From Hydrogenophaga intermedia (GTDB lineage: Bacteria > Pseudomonadota > Gammaproteobacteria > Burkholderiales > Burkholderiaceae_C), in the NCBI GenBank assembly GCA_945869245.1, contig CAMBOY010000004.1:1-28125 (forward strand): a stretch of 28,125 bases of DNA, given 5' to 3'. The position numbers and the translations under genes were made by a program. Each line of letters opens with the position of its first letter. The stretch's first letter is position 1. Of this stretch, positions 15,138 to 22,597 are shown in pieces. Below the pieces are notes generated by a model. The model had not been told where the DNA came from. It saw only the letters and a list, made by a program, of their open reading frames with translations, and ran no database searches.

Positions 15138-15463
15138 GGCCTAACCTCGGCGGGCGATTCGGTGCCGCGCTCTTTGGCGGCAAACAGCTGCGCTTCATAC
15201 GCGATGAACCGCTCCATCATCTGGCGGTACAGAGCTTCCATCAGCGCGGGGTCGCCGCCGTGCTCTGCGGCCAGCGTGCGGACACGGCCCACAATGGTCT
15301 CAATGCGGGCCTCGTCGCGCACCTCGTGTGCGTGCCGCTTGATGCGAGCGGCGTCGTGCATGCAGCGGCTGCGCGCCACCAACAGAGGCACGATGGCGTC
15401 GTCCAATGCGTCGACCCGCTGGCGCACCTCGGCCATGGTGCTGGGTGTGGTGTGCGGCGTCAT
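15134..15463 (-). CDS. AroQ-type chorismate mutase
   Basis: This is a 109-residue all-helical protein of the AroQ (CM_2) type: VRQRVDALDDAIVPLLVARS carries the first-helix arginine and the charged pattern of the family, followed by AARIKRHAHEVRDEAR with the expected Lys and Arg residues. It converts chorismate to prephenate, the branch leading to phenylalanine and tyrosine. It is inserted between trpE and trpG with ATGA overlaps on both sides, so the competing branch enzyme is made in fixed proportion to anthranilate synthase. No signal peptide, so it is cytoplasmic. A distinct role such as a complex with TrpEG is possible but not shown. Confidence 0.88.
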   Translation of the reverse strand: MTPHTTPSTMAEVRQRVDALDDAIVPLLVARSRCMHDAARIKRHAHEVRDEARIETIVGRVRTLAAEHGGDPALMEALYRQMMERFIAYEAQLFAAKERGTESPAEVRP

Positions 15464-17040
15464 TCCAGCCCCTCCTCAACCAGTTCTGCCGCGCGCAAGA
15501 GCGCCCGCGCCTTGTGTTCGGTTTCCCGCCATTCCATCTCGGGCACCGAGTCGGCCACCACACCAGCGGCGGCCTGCACGTGCAGAGTCTGGTCCTTGAT
15601 GATGGCGGTGCGGATGGCAATCGCCACGTCCATGTCGCCGGCGTAGCTGAGGTAGCCGCAGGCGCCGCCGTAGATGCCGCGCTTGACCGGCTCCAACTGG
15701 TCGATCAGCTCCATGGCGTGCACCTTGGGCGCGCCGGTCAGGGTGCCGGCCGGGAAGGTGGCCTTGAGCACATCCATGTTCGTCATGCCGTCGTTGAGCA
15801 CACCTTCGACATTGCTCACGATGTGCATCACGTGGCTGTAGCGCTCGACCACAAAGGCCTCGGTCACCTTGACGCTGCCGATCTTCGCGATGCGGCCGAT
15901 GTCGTTGCGCGCCAGGTCGATCAGCATCACGTGCTCGGCGCGTTCCTTGGGGTCGGCCAGCAGCTCGGCCTCGGTGGCCTTGTCTTTCTCGGGCGTGGCG
16001 CCGCGTGGGCGGGTGCCGGCCAGGGGCCGGATGATCACTTTATTGGCCCCCACGCTGCTCCGCTGCGCTGGGTCGTTGCCCCCCATCGGGGTGTTCGCGC
16101 CTTGGGGCAACCCGGCGTCGCTCATGCCTTCTTCGACCCGCTCCTGCCGCACCAGGATCTCAGGCGAAGCGCCCACCACGTGGAAATCCCCGAAGTGGTA
16201 GTAGTACATGTACGGCGAGGGATTGAGCGAACGCAGCGCGCGGTACAGGCTCAGCGGCGACTCGGTGTAACGCTTGCTGATGCGCTGGCCCACCTGCACC
16301 TGCATGAAGTCGCCGGCGGCGATCAGCTCTTTGGCCCGGTCCACGGCGGCCAGGTAATCGGCCTTGGCGAAGTTGCGCTCGGGCGGGTGGCTCTGGCTGG
16401 GCTTGACCACTGGGGCGGCGACCGAATATTTCAGCGCTTCCTTGAGTTCGCGCAGCCGCTTCTTGGCGTTGGCGTAGGCCTCGGGCTGGGCCGGGTCGGC
16501 GTAGACGATCAGGTAGAGCTTGCCCGAGAGGTTGTCGATCACGGCCAACTCCTCGCACTGCAACAGCAGGATGTCGGGCGTGCCCAGGGTGTCGGGCGGA
16601 CAGCTGTTTTCCAGCTTTTTCTCGATGTAGCGCACCGCGTCGTAGCCGAAGTAGCCGGCCAGGCCACCGCAGAAACGCGGCAGGCCCGGGCGCAGCGCCA
16701 CCTTGAAGCGCTGCTGGTAAGCCGCGATGAAATCGAGCGGGTTGCCGTGGTGCGTTTCTACCACCACGCCGCCCTGCACCACCTCGGTCTTGGCCTCAGA
16801 CCCAAAGCCGCTGGCCCGCAGCAGGGTGCGCGCGGGCAGGCCGATGAAGCTGTAACGACCGAAACGCTCGCCGCCCACCACGGACTCCAGCAAAAAACTG
16901 TGGGCGCCGTCGCCGCGCCCGTGGGCGAGCTTGAGGTAGAGCGAGAGTGGGGTTTCCAGGTCCGCAAAGGCCTCGGCCATGAGCGGGATGCGGTTGTAGC
17001 CTTGGCTGGCCAGGCTCTTGAATTCGAGTTCGGTGATCAT
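15460..17040 (-). CDS. trpE: Anthranilate synthase component I
   Basis: TrpE aminates chorismate to anthranilate together with TrpG. The ATG at 17040 (MITELEFKSLASQGYNRIPL) gives 526 residues and the usual family N-terminus; a GTG eight codons earlier has no ribosome site. The N-terminal regulatory half contains LPARTLL and GRYSFIG-type sequence near the tryptophan-feedback region, and the C-terminal catalytic half contains IRPLAGTRPRG, DLARNDIGR and AGTLTGAPK. Residues 306-334 (MSDAGLPQG... to GANK) are an insertion just before the IRPLAG motif that typical relatives do not have; see the repeat entry. The frame is intact and catalytic motifs are retained, so the enzyme is probably functional. 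Expression may be controlled by the leader upstream. Confidence 0.96.
   Translation of the reverse strand: MITELEFKSLASQGYNRIPLMAEAFADLETPLSLYLKLAHGRGDGAHSFLLESVVGGERFGRYSFIGLPARTLLRASGFGSEAKTEVVQGGVVVETHHGNPLDFIAAYQQRFKVALRPGLPRFCGGLAGYFGYDAVRYIEKKLENSCPPDTLGTPDILLLQCEELAVIDNLSGKLYLIVYADPAQPEAYANAKKRLRELKEALKYSVAAPVVKPSQSHPPERNFAKADYLAAVDRAKELIAAGDFMQVQVGQRISKRYTESPLSLYRALRSLNPSPYMYYYHFGDFHVVGASPEILVRQERVEEGMSDAGLPQGANTPMGGNDPAQRSSVGANKVIIRPLAGTRPRGATPEKDKATEAELLADPKERAEHVMLIDLARNDIGRIAKIGSVKVTEAFVVERYSHVMHIVSNVEGVLNDGMTNMDVLKATFPAGTLTGAPKVHAMELIDQLEPVKRGIYGGACGYLSYAGDMDVAIAIRTAIIKDQTLHVQAAAGVVADSVPEMEWRETEHKARALLRAAELVEEGLE
16039..16125 (-). repeat. In-frame palindromic insertion inside trpE
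   Basis: An 87-base segment adds 29 residues rich in Gly, Pro, Asn and Ser between EILVRQERVEEG and VIIRPLAG. It contains an 8-bp perfect inverted repeat (GTTGCCCC 16075-16082, GGGGCAAC 16104-16111) with a smaller CCCC-ATC-GGGG repeat in the loop. The CACGCTGCTCCGCTGCGCTGG next to it resembles small dispersed GC-rich repeats that I recall from Comamonadaceae genomes. No second full copy occurs in this window. Confidence 0.55.
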
Positions 17041-17119
17041 GGGGCTGTCTGTCGAATGGCGCACCGGCGGTGGGCGCGTCGGGGATCAAAGGCTCGCCCG
17101 CAGCGGAGTCGGGCACGGG

Positions 17120-17173
17120 TGGGCGGATCGATCGCCCAGGCAGGGATCAGGCCTGGCGACGCCAGGGCCAGGC
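17120..17173 (-). promoter_or_regulatory. Candidate trp attenuator, mutually exclusive hairpins
   Basis: On the minus strand four segments can pair alternatively: 1, GCCTGGC (17173-17167, containing the first leader Trp codon); 2, GCCAGGC (17157-17151); 3, GCCTGGGCG (17141-17133); 4, CGCCCA (17125-17120). Segments 1 and 2 pair over 7 bp, 2 and 3 over 6 bp, and 3 and 4 over 6 bp with a 7-base loop, the classical 1:2, 2:3, 3:4 logic. No T-tract follows segment 4, which weakens the terminator reading. Confidence 0.4.
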
Positions 17174-17245
17174 TCCCCGGGCCTCCGACAGGGAGGGGCC
17201 CGGCAGACAGGCTGCGTGTGCGGGAACAGTCGGAGCGACAAACAT
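17147..17245 (-). CDS. trpL: Candidate trp leader peptide
   Basis: A 32-codon frame starts at ATG 17245 and ends at TGA 17147, about 100 bases before trpE. Near its end it reads GAWPWRRQA, two Trp codons separated by one Pro codon, positioned at the start of the alternative hairpins at 17120-17173. There is no ribosome site, and the predicted transcription start is at or a few bases before the ATG, so translation may be leaderless, as is known for trpL of Sinorhizobium meliloti. TGG is a common triplet in GC-rich DNA, so chance remains possible. Confidence 0.4.
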   Translation of the reverse strand: MFVAPTVPAHAACLPGPSLSEARGAWPWRRQA

Positions 17246-17254
17246 GGTGTGGCC

Positions 17255-17263
17255 AGTGTAGCA
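17255..17263 (-). promoter_or_regulatory. Extended -10 promoter for the trp leader
   Basis: On the minus strand TGC directly precedes TACACT (17260-17255), making an extended -10 element nine bases before the candidate trpL start. The -35 region (CGGATC at 17-base spacing) is poor. Confidence 0.4.
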
Positions 17264-17286
17264 AAGGCTGATGACGCGATCCGCCT

Positions 17287-17994
17287 TCACACCAGCAGCG
17301 CCGGCAGATCGGCCAGCGTGTCGAGCCAGGCACGCGCCGGGGTGGCGCGGATCGGCTCACCGTGGTTGTAGCCGTAGGTCACCAGCACCACCGGACAGCC
17401 GGCCGCATCGGCGGCTTGCGCGTCGTTGCTGCTGTCGCCGACCATCAGGGTGCGCCCTGGCGCCGTACCCAGCGCCTCGCAGGTTTTGATGAGTGGCAGC
17501 GGATCGGGTTTTTTGCGCTCAAAACTGTCGCCACCAAACACCCGCACAAACAGGTCGTCGAGCCCTTTGGCTTGGAGCAGATCGACCGCAAAGGCCAGCG
17601 GTTTGTTGGTGAGGCAGGCCATGGCAAAGCCGCGCTGTTGCAGCGCTTGCAGGCCTTCGCGCACACCGGGATAGACCTCGGAGAACTGGCCGTTGATGGC
17701 CAAGTAGTGGCGCTGGTAGGCGGCCCAGGCGCGCTCGTACAAGGCATCGACCGACAGCGCGGGACAGGCCTGCCCAGCGCCTTTGACCTCGGGCAGCGCC
17801 AGCTGGTGCGCCAGCACACCGCGGATCAGGTGCTCCGAACCCTTGCCCACCGTGCGCTCCACCAGGGCGCGTGTCACACCGGGCAGGCCCAGCTCGGCCA
17901 GGCTGCGGTTGAGGGCAACTTCAAAATCGCCCAGGGTGTCCACCATGGTGCCGTCGAGATCGACGATCACCGCTTGAATGCCTGCCAAGCTCAT
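17287..17994 (-). CDS. gph: Phosphoglycolate phosphatase, HAD family
   Basis: This 235-residue HAD-superfamily hydrolase removes phosphate from 2-phosphoglycolate, a product of oxidative DNA repair and of oxygenase side reactions. HAD motifs are in order: VIVDLDGTMVDT (Asp12 nucleophile, Asp14), CLTNKP, the lysine in FERKKPDP, and MVGDSSND with paired aspartates. The helical cap lies at about residues 20-95. Its ATG overlaps the rpe stop by 4 bases, so the two genes form an operon, a pairing common in proteobacteria. Related HAD phosphatases share these motifs, so the exact substrate rests on the neighbourhood. Confidence 0.92.
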   Translation of the reverse strand: MSLAGIQAVIVDLDGTMVDTLGDFEVALNRSLAELGLPGVTRALVERTVGKGSEHLIRGVLAHQLALPEVKGAGQACPALSVDALYERAWAAYQRHYLAINGQFSEVYPGVREGLQALQQRGFAMACLTNKPLAFAVDLLQAKGLDDLFVRVFGGDSFERKKPDPLPLIKTCEALGTAPGRTLMVGDSSNDAQAADAAGCPVVLVTYGYNHGEPIRATPARAWLDTLADLPALLV

Positions 17995-18665
17995 GCGAGG
18001 GCCAGGCGCATGCTGTCGATGACGGCCTTGTAATCTGGCTTGCCGAAGATCGCGCTGCCGGCCACAAAGGTATCGGCGCCCGCATCGGCCACGCGGCGGA
18101 TGTTGTCGGCCTTGATGCCGCCGTCCACCTCCAGGCGAATGTCCCTACCGCTGGCTTCGATGCGCTTCTTCGCCGCCTCGATCTTGCGCAGCGCCGAATC
18201 GATAAAGCTCTGGCCGCCGAAACCGGGGTTGACGCTCATGATGAGGATCAGGTCGATGTCGTCGATGGTCCAGTCCAGCACGTCCAGCGACTGTGCCGGG
18301 TTGAAGCTCAGGCCGGCCTTGCAGCCGCGCGCCTTGATGGCCTGGATGCTGCGGTGCACATGGGCGGAGGCGTCGGGGTGGAAGCTCACCAAGTCGGCGC
18401 CCGCGTCGATGAAGGCCCCGGCCAGCGCGTCCACCGGCTGGATCATCAGGTGCACGTCGATGGGCACCTGCGTGCCGTCGGGCTGCTTGGCGTGCGGCTT
18501 GAGCGCCTGGCACACCATCGGGCCGAAGGTGAGATTGGGGACGTAATGGTTGTCCATCACATCAAAGTGAATCCAATCGGCGCCGGCGGCGATCACGTTG
18601 CGCACTTCCTCGCCCAGGCGGGCGAAGTCGGCCGACAAAATGGAAGGGGCGATGCGGTAGGTCAT
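17991..18665 (-). CDS. rpe: Ribulose-phosphate 3-epimerase
   Basis: This 224-residue TIM-barrel enzyme interconverts ribulose 5-phosphate and xylulose 5-phosphate in the pentose phosphate pathway. The ATG at 18665 gives the usual start MTYRIAPSILSADFARLGEE; the frame extends upstream to 18746, but that part is not conserved-looking and overlaps the divergent apaG promoter region. Visible motifs are HFDVMDNHYVPNLTFGP, DVHLMI, MSVNPGFGGQ and EVDGGI, which carry the metal-binding and catalytic residues. It is followed by gph with a 4-base overlap. Confidence 0.96.
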   Translation of the reverse strand: MTYRIAPSILSADFARLGEEVRNVIAAGADWIHFDVMDNHYVPNLTFGPMVCQALKPHAKQPDGTQVPIDVHLMIQPVDALAGAFIDAGADLVSFHPDASAHVHRSIQAIKARGCKAGLSFNPAQSLDVLDWTIDDIDLILIMSVNPGFGGQSFIDSALRKIEAAKKRIEASGRDIRLEVDGGIKADNIRRVADAGADTFVAGSAIFGKPDYKAVIDSMRLALA

Positions 18666-18760
18666 GGCAGCTGGTGGGTGAGGCAAAACCCGAATTGTCG
18701 CAGCACCCGCGCCCCCACGGCCCACCCCCAGACCGGCGAGCGACACAGGGGCGCGCTACC

Positions 18761-19165
18761 ATGCACGCCATGCACACCTACTTCTTTGAATGCGTGGTTG
18801 AGACCCGCTACCTGCCCGAACACAGCGCGCCACAAGACGAGCGCTACGCCTTTGCCTACACCGTGACCATTGTCAACCGGGGCCGCGTCCCGGCCCAGCT
18901 GATCGCGCGGCATTGGGTGATTGTGGACGGTCGAGGCCACACCGAAGAGGTCAAAGGGCTGGGCGTGGTGGGGCAGCAGCCCTTGCTCAAGCCTGGCCAA
19001 GCGTTTGAATACACCAGCGGCGCGGTGATCCGCACGCCGCTGGGCAGCATGCGCGGCAGCTATTTCTGCGTGGCCGAAGACGGCGAGCGCTTTGAGGCCG
19101 ACATCCCCGTGTTTGCGCTCATGGCCGAGGGCGGCGACGCCAGCACGGGCCGGCTGCTGCACTGA
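18761..19165 (+). CDS. apaG: ApaG domain protein
   Basis: This is a 134-residue single-domain protein of the ApaG family, a fibronectin-III-like beta-sandwich. Motifs seen are YAFAYTVTIVNRG, the glycine-rich GLGVVGQQP and FEYTSGAVIRTPLGSMRGSY near the C-terminus. ApaG is linked genetically to Co2+ resistance and Ap4A metabolism in enterics, but its biochemical role is not settled. The ATG at 18761 is chosen because AGGGG lies 9 bases upstream; the frame is open from 18674, and an ATG at 18770 is the other option. It is divergent from rpe, with 95 bases between. Confidence 0.9.
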   Translation: MHAMHTYFFECVVETRYLPEHSAPQDERYAFAYTVTIVNRGRVPAQLIARHWVIVDGRGHTEEVKGLGVVGQQPLLKPGQAFEYTSGAVIRTPLGSMRGSYFCVAEDGERFEADIPVFALMAEGGDASTGRLLH

Positions 19166-19197
19166 CACCACAAGCAACAACAACTGAGGGAGCACGG

Positions 19198-20451
19198 ATG
19201 TCGACTACTGTCATGTTTATTGGTTTGGCTGTATTTCTGGCGCATTTTTTGGCGCTGCAGTTTCGGCACACCAATGTGCCCGACGTGCTGGTGCTGGTGC
19301 TGCTGGGTATTGTCTTGGGGCCGCTGACCGGGGTGGTGACGCCAGACGATTTCGGCAAGATCGGCCCGATCATTGCCACCATCGCACTGGTGGTGATTCT
19401 GTTCGAGGGCGGCACCGCGCTGGACCTCAAAACCCTGACCGCTTCACTCGGCTCCACTGGCGCCTTGACCATCAGCACCTTTGTGCTGACCGTGCTGATT
19501 GTGGGCGGCATTGGCCACTGGGTGTTTGATTTGTCGCTGCTGGCGGCTCTGCTGCTGGGCGTGACGCTGGGCGGCACCTCGTCGGCGGTGGTGATTCCCA
19601 GGGTCAATTCGCTGCGCCTCGGCGAAAAACCGGCCACCGTGCTGGTGCTGGAATCGGCGCTGACCGATGTGTTGTGCATTGTGGGCGTGTTTGCGCTGCT
19701 GCAGGTGCACGCCCAGGGCGAACTCAACGCCGGGCATTTGGTGGGCTCGGTCATGGCCGCCATGGTGTTTGCGGCGGTGATTGGCGTGGCCGGCGGGGTG
19801 GGCTGGCTGCTGGTGTTGGAGCGCATCAGGGGCTTTCCCAACACCATCTCGTCCACACTGGCTTATGTGTTTATCGTCTATGGCGCGACGGAGTTTTTGG
19901 GCTACTCAGGCGCCATTGCGGCACTGAGCCTGGGTATCACCTTGGGCAATTCGCAACGCCTTGGTCTCAAGAAATGGCTCAAGCTGCAGCACGATGTGGA
20001 CCCGCTGAGCCCGGAAGACCTGAACTTCTACCGTGAAGCGGTGTTCTTGCTCAAGACCTACTTCTTCATTTACCTGGGTGTGTCGATCCGCTTTGGCGAA
20101 TGGGACACCGTGCTGGTGGCCGTGGGCATGATGGTGCTGGTGTATTTGGCGCGGCTGCTGGTGGTGCGGCAGCTCTACCGCAGCCCCGACGTGGACCTGC
20201 GCGACGCAGCGATCACAGTCACCATGGTGCCCAAGGGCCTGGCGGCGGCGGTGCTGGCGTCGCTGCCGCTGCAGCAAGGTGTCGCCGGCGGCGAAGTGAT
20301 CCGCGACATCAGCTACATGGTGGTGCTGGTGAGCATCACCATCACCGCGCTGCTGGTGATCACCCTGCCTTGGCCGGGTGTGCGCCGCCTGTACGCCTTG
20401 GCGCTGGGCAAACCCGCCACCGAAGCACCGCCCAGCGATGGCCATGGGTGA
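19198..20451 (+). CDS. Cation:proton antiporter, CPA family
   Basis: This 417-residue membrane protein has about 12 hydrophobic helices and no large soluble domain. The sequence fits the Na+/H+ antiporter superfamily: VPDVLVLVLLGIVLGPLTG at the start, VVILFEGGTALDL, and GGTSSAVVIPRV in the discontinuous helix region. ESALTDVLCI places an acidic TD pair where many CPA1 proteins have ND, so the transported ion and stoichiometry are uncertain. The start has GAGGGAG a few bases upstream. Its stop lies inside the start of thiL (8-base overlap), so it leads the thiL-pgpA-pncC run. Likely role: pH or cation homeostasis. Confidence 0.88.
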   Translation: MSTTVMFIGLAVFLAHFLALQFRHTNVPDVLVLVLLGIVLGPLTGVVTPDDFGKIGPIIATIALVVILFEGGTALDLKTLTASLGSTGALTISTFVLTVLIVGGIGHWVFDLSLLAALLLGVTLGGTSSAVVIPRVNSLRLGEKPATVLVLESALTDVLCIVGVFALLQVHAQGELNAGHLVGSVMAAMVFAAVIGVAGGVGWLLVLERIRGFPNTISSTLAYVFIVYGATEFLGYSGAIAALSLGITLGNSQRLGLKKWLKLQHDVDPLSPEDLNFYREAVFLLKTYFFIYLGVSIRFGEWDTVLVAVGMMVLVYLARLLVVRQLYRSPDVDLRDAAITVTMVPKGLAAAVLASLPLQQGVAGGEVIRDISYMVVLVSITITALLVITLPWPGVRRLYALALGKPATEAPPSDGHG

Positions 20452-21445
20452 ATTCGATCTGATCCGGCGCTGCTTTGCGCAGCCAGCGCAAGCCCTGCTG
20501 CCCGACAGCCAGGTGCGGCTGGGCATTGGCGACGACTGCGCCTTGCTGCAGCCCAGTCCGGGCAAGGTGCTGGCGGTGTCGACCGACATGCTGGTGGCAG
20601 GGCGCCATTTTTTCCCGGATGTGGCGCCCCACGCCCTGGGCCACAAGGCGCTGGCAGTCAATCTGAGCGACCTGGCGGCCATGGGCGCCCGCCCGCTGGG
20701 CTTTACCCTGGCCCTGGCCCTGCCGCAAGCCGATGAGGCGTGGCTTGGCGAGCTGTCGGCCGGTCTGCTGGCCCTGGCCCAGGCCCACCACTGCCCCTTG
20801 GTGGGCGGCGACACCACCCGAGGGCCGCTGAACCTGTGCGTCACCGTGTTTGGTGAGGTATCTGCGGGCGCTGCGCTGCGGCGCGACGCCGCCCAGCCGG
20901 GCGACGACCTGTGGGTCTCGGGTCAACCGGGTGAGGCGCGGCTGGCGCTCGAAGGCCTGTGGGATCGAGACTGGGCCCGCGCCAGCTTGACGGGACCACA
21001 CGGCACCCAGCTGCGGGCTCGGCTGGAGCGGCCCGAGCCCCGGCTCGCGCTGGGGCAGACGTTGGCGCATCTGAGCCTGAGCACGGGCCGCACGCTGGCC
21101 GCCTTGGATCTGAGCGACGGTCTGGCCGGCGACCTGGGTCATATCCTGCACGCCAGCGGTGTGGGTGCCACACTGCACGAAAGCGCGCTGCCCTTGTCAG
21201 ACGCCTTGCGCGCGCTGCCCACCCCCTATGCGCTCGACTGTGTGCTGCACGGCGGCGACGATTACGAGCTGCTGTGGTGCGCGCCGCCCAGCCTGCGCGA
21301 CGCGGTGCGGGCCGCCGCGCAAGACAGTGGCACAGCGGCGCACCGCATCGGCCAGATCCACCGCGAGCCCGGCCTGTTTCTGCAGGCCAACGGCGGCCAG
21401 CGCCAGCCGCTGGCCGCACGCGGCTTCGACCATTTCGCGCCATGA
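20444..21445 (+). CDS. thiL: Thiamine-monophosphate kinase
   Basis: ThiL phosphorylates thiamine monophosphate to the active cofactor thiamine diphosphate. The 333-residue product from ATG 20444 begins MGEFDLIRRCF, the usual ThiL start; an ATG two codons upstream and a longer frame to 20378 are less likely. Motifs are GIGDDCALL, STDMLVAGRHF, NLSDLAAMGA, GGDTTRGP and DLSDGLAGDLGH, covering the metal and ATP sites. It overlaps the antiporter gene by 8 bases and pgpA by 4 (ATGA). The thiL-pgpA pairing is widespread in proteobacteria although the two functions are unrelated. Confidence 0.95.
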   Translation: MGEFDLIRRCFAQPAQALLPDSQVRLGIGDDCALLQPSPGKVLAVSTDMLVAGRHFFPDVAPHALGHKALAVNLSDLAAMGARPLGFTLALALPQADEAWLGELSAGLLALAQAHHCPLVGGDTTRGPLNLCVTVFGEVSAGAALRRDAAQPGDDLWVSGQPGEARLALEGLWDRDWARASLTGPHGTQLRARLERPEPRLALGQTLAHLSLSTGRTLAALDLSDGLAGDLGHILHASGVGATLHESALPLSDALRALPTPYALDCVLHGGDDYELLWCAPPSLRDAVRAAAQDSGTAAHRIGQIHREPGLFLQANGGQRQPLAARGFDHFAP

Positions 21446-22029
21446 GCACACACGACACACCAGCCCCCGCACGCCACGACCTGCTGCCGCCATTGGCCAG
21501 CCCGCCGCCCTTGCGCCCCGCGCCAGCCCAACGCCCAAGCGCGCGCTTTATGCTCAGCCACCCGGCCCATGTGGTGGCCCTGGGCTGGGGCAGCGGGCTC
21601 AGCCGCTGGGCGCCCGGTACGGTGGGCACGCTTTGGGCCTGGCTGGCCTTTGTCGTGATCGACCACTGGGTCACCCACCCAGGCGCCTGGGCGGCCATTT
21701 TGCTGCTGGGCGCGCTGGCGGGCTGGTGGGCCTGCACCGTCACCGGCCGCCACATGGGCCAGCCCGACTCCAGCCACATGGTGATCGACGAGATCGTCGC
21801 CTTCTGGGCGGTGCTGTGGCTGATCACGCCGGCCTCGCTGGGCTGGCAGCTGCTGGCGTTTGGCCTGTTTCGTCTGTTTGACGCGGTGAAGGTGGGCCCC
21901 ATGGCCTGGGCCGACCAGCGCTTCAAAGGCTTGGGCTGGCGGGGCGGCTTTGGCGTGATGCTCGACGACGCGGCAGCCGCGCTGTGCACCCTGCTGGTGC
22001 TGGCCGTCCTCACCCGGGCGCTGACATGA
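21442..22029 (+). CDS. pgpA: Phosphatidylglycerophosphatase A
   Basis: PgpA removes phosphate from phosphatidylglycerophosphate to make phosphatidylglycerol at the inner membrane. The 195-residue protein starts at an ATG overlapping the thiL stop. It has a Pro/Ala-rich N-terminal tail of about 35 residues, then GSGLSRWAPGTVGTLWA, SSHMVIDEIVAFWAVLW and FRLFDAVKVGPMAWADQR with the conserved acidic residues, plus about four membrane helices. The stop overlaps the start of the next gene by 4 bases. The N-terminal tail is longer than usual and probably disordered. Confidence 0.94.
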   Translation: MSTHDTPAPARHDLLPPLASPPPLRPAPAQRPSARFMLSHPAHVVALGWGSGLSRWAPGTVGTLWAWLAFVVIDHWVTHPGAWAAILLLGALAGWWACTVTGRHMGQPDSSHMVIDEIVAFWAVLWLITPASLGWQLLAFGLFRLFDAVKVGPMAWADQRFKGLGWRGGFGVMLDDAAAALCTLLVLAVLTRALT

Positions 22030-22505
22030 ACGATCTACCGCTCGATGGGTGTGCGGCGCTGGCCGATGCGTTGCGCAGTCGCGGCTGGCGCATGGCCAGC
22101 GCCGAGAGCTGCACCGGTGGCCTGGTGGCAGCGACTTGCACCTCGTTGGCGGGGTCGAGCGACTGGTTCGAGCGCGGCTGGGTGACCTACTCCAACCTCG
22201 CCAAAACCGCCGAGCTGGGGGTGGACGCCGCGCTCATCGAGACCCACGGCGCGGTCAGTGAAGCGGTGGCGCGGGCCATGGCCGAGGGCGCTGTGGCGCA
22301 GTCCGGCGCCCAGTGTGCGTTGTCGGTCACTGGCGTGGCCGGGCCAGGCGGTGGCAGCGCGGCCAAACCCGTGGGCACGGTGTGGTTCGGCTGGGCCACA
22401 CCACACGGCGTGTTTACCGAGCGCCTGCTGTTGCCTGGCGAGCGCAGCACCGTCCGCCTGGCCGCCACCGCCCACGCCTTAGATGGCTTGCTGCGCCGGC
22501 TCTGA
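22026..22505 (+). CDS. pncC: Nicotinamide-nucleotide amidohydrolase, CinA C-terminal type
   Basis: This 159-residue stand-alone CinA C-terminal domain deamidates nicotinamide mononucleotide to nicotinate mononucleotide in NAD recycling. Motifs are ASAESCTGGLVAA, the loop GAVSEAVARAMA, and SVTGVAGPGGG, followed by KPVGTVWFGWA. The ATG at 22026 overlaps the pgpA stop, so it ends the coupled thiL-pgpA-pncC series. The N-terminal MoCF-like domain of full CinA is absent, as in many proteobacterial homologues. No terminator with a T-tract follows; an inverted repeat lies at 22512-22536. Confidence 0.93.
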   Translation: MNDLPLDGCAALADALRSRGWRMASAESCTGGLVAATCTSLAGSSDWFERGWVTYSNLAKTAELGVDAALIETHGAVSEAVARAMAEGAVAQSGAQCALSVTGVAGPGGGSAAKPVGTVWFGWATPHGVFTERLLLPGERSTVRLAATAHALDGLLRRL

Positions 22506-22511
22506 GCGATC

Positions 22512-22536
22512 GGCACTTGTATCTGCAAAAAGTGCC
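22512..22536. repeat. Perfect 7-bp inverted repeat between pncC and the regulator gene
   Basis: GGCACTT and AAGTGCC are separated by 11 bases just after the pncC stop. There is no T-tract on either strand, so it may be a weak terminator or a second binding site for the downstream regulator. Confidence 0.3.
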
Positions 22537-22563
22537 AAATGACGCTACGATTACAAACGTTTG
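22523..22563 (+). promoter_or_regulatory. Candidate promoter and operator of the winged-helix regulator gene
   Basis: CTGCAA (22523-22528) and TACGAT (22546-22551) are spaced by 17 bases. Two bases later comes the 10-base palindrome CAAACGTTTG (22554-22563), covering the expected transcription start. Position suggests autoregulation by the protein encoded at 22598; the match to promoter consensus is moderate. Confidence 0.4.
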
Positions 22564-22597
22564 ATGGTTTCCCCCGTCTGCAACCGAAAGCCACTCC

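Noticed and set aside
15406..17271. Plus-strand open frame of 621 codons opposite trpE
   Set aside because: It is antisense to trpE and has the His/Gly/Val-rich composition of a shadow frame.
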